In this document: positions 63,330 through 64,000 of the stretch, piece by piece
How positions within the stretch are numbered: position 1 is the stretch's first letter
Layout of the letters: the number at the start of each line of letters is the position of its first letter
Assembly (NCBI RefSeq): GCF_039729015.1
Contig: NZ_CP155792.1
Span: 516,001-580,000 of the forward strand
Direction: 5' to 3'
Length of the DNA stretch: 64,000 bases
Source of the DNA: Blastococcus sp. HT6-30
GTDB lineage: Bacteria; Actinomycetota; Actinomycetes; Mycobacteriales; Geodermatophilaceae
Position numbers and translations under genes: made by a program
The notes under the pieces: model-generated
The model's database searches: none
What the model saw: the letters and a program-made list of their open reading frames with translations, nothing else
Told to the model about the DNA's origin: nothing

Positions 63330-64000
63330 ATGACCGAGGACCTGGACGGGCGGCTGCGGCGGCTGCTCGGCTCCGACGACGCCGACGCGCTGATCGACCT
63401 CGGCTGCGACCTGGCCGACGCCGGCCGGCAGACCGACGCCGAGCACTGCTTCCGGCGCGCCTTCGACCTCGGTGACTCGATGGCCGCGTTCAACCTCGGG
63501 AACTCCCTCGCCGCCCAGAACCGCTGGGCCGAGGCGGTGGACGCCTACGAGACCGCCCTGCGCGGTGGCGAGGCCCACGCCTGGCGCAACCTCGGCCTGG
63601 TGCTGGAGGACCTCGGCGACCTGGCCGGCGCGATGCGCGCCTACCGGGGCGCCGCGGCCGCCGGCGACCTGGAGGGCGGGCTGCAGCTGGCCTTCCTGCT
63701 GCGGGAGCAGGGCGAGCGGGAGCAGGCGATGGCGGTGGCGGAGGAGTTCGCCGCTGCCGGTGACGAGGAGGCGGCGGCCGTCGTCGCCTGCTGGCGTTGG
63801 TGCTCGACGCTGGACCCCGCCCTGGAGGACGCGCTGCGCGCCGGCCAGCACCACTTCCCGGCCGCCCGCGCCGACCTGGCGCACCTGCTGCGCGAGACCG
63901 GCCGCTCGGCCGAGGCCCGTGCGGTGCTGGAACGCGGCGCCAAGCTCGGGGAGCAGGTGGCCTGGCTGCCGCTGGGCAACCTCTACCGCGAGGAGCTGGG
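63330..64000 (+). CDS. Tetratricopeptide/Sel1-type repeat protein (3' end outside window)
   Basis: The first 223 codons of a longer gene. TPR-like repeats of about 34 residues are visible: ADALIDLGCDLADAGRQTDAEHCFRRAFD, MAAFNLGNSLAAQNRWAEAVDAYETALRGG, AWRNLGLVLEDLGDLAGAMRAYRGAAAAG and, near the end, AWLPLGNLYREELG. Such repeats form a helical scaffold for protein binding. ATG 63330 opens the frame; no stop occurs before the window ends. Confidence 0.8.
   Translation, partial: MTEDLDGRLRRLLGSDDADALIDLGCDLADAGRQTDAEHCFRRAFDLGDSMAAFNLGNSLAAQNRWAEAVDAYETALRGGEAHAWRNLGLVLEDLGDLAGAMRAYRGAAAAGDLEGGLQLAFLLREQGEREQAMAVAEEFAAAGDEEAAAVVACWRWCSTLDPALEDALRAGQHHFPAARADLAHLLRETGRSAEARAVLERGAKLGEQVAWLPLGNLYREEL

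Overview
This is a chromosomal segment of a very GC-rich actinobacterium, most likely from Geodermatophilaceae (Blastococcus, Geodermatophilus or Modestobacter) or a close relative. The evidence is gene content: SepH, a DUF3263/LytR_C pair like Rv0430-Rv0431 of Mycobacterium, DUF3027, DUF2530, DUF2771, an F420-type LLM oxidoreductase, UdgX, a SAM-I riboswitch and CIRCE-controlled groEL. GTG starts are frequent, stop/start overlaps of the GTGA type recur at nine junctions, and several genes have a -10-like hexamer only 6-7 nt before the start codon, which suggests leaderless mRNAs. I see no tRNA, rRNA, CRISPR array or prophage.

Layout. 1-6.8 kb: RarD transporter, DUF3263/VirR-like pair, and a secreted alpha/beta hydrolase fused through a membrane helix to an ABC ATPase, followed by its permease. 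6.9-13.4 kb: HAD phosphatase, SAM-riboswitch-controlled threonine synthase, cold-shock protein, groEL with two CIRCE operators, DUF72 protein and a Thr-Glu-repeat protein. 13.5-31.8 kb: oxidoreductases, HD and M20 hydrolases, three helicase-type proteins (DEAD-like, XPB, XPB-associated), a DUF222-HNH endonuclease behind a LexA-like box, an acyl-CoA ligase, an EEP hydrolase and a nucleotidyltransferase.

31.8-36.2 kb is a 4,377-bp transposon with perfect 35-bp terminal inverted repeats and an 8-bp target duplication. It encodes a Mutator/IS256-like DDE transposase with N-terminal Cys/His clusters, translationally coupled to a DEDDh 3'-5' exonuclease with a large unknown C-terminal region, plus a small unrecognised passenger gene. 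This is the strongest candidate for a poorly described system. It sits exactly at the stop codon of a DUF202 gene, and its TIR reproduces that TGA.

36.2-45 kb: DUF202 pair, CspB-like protein, DUF2771 lipoprotein, MFS, DUF3027, DUF2530, purine permease, MarR-MFS operon and a 2'-5' RNA ligase-like phosphodiesterase. 45.1-47.7 kb is a decaying block: a deleted aldo/keto reductase, an ABC ATPase with a frameshift, a permease reduced to its start codon and a TetR regulator that has lost its HTH and carries a 29-bp poly-C tract. 47.7-64 kb: RNA methyltransferase, stress protein, SepH, an S9-peptidase remnant coupled to an ATP-grasp gene, a six-domain hybrid kinase, SerC, citrate synthase 2 divergent from PdxH-MFS, UdgX, a NatAB-like ABC exporter, an F420 oxidoreductase and a TPR protein cut by the window end.
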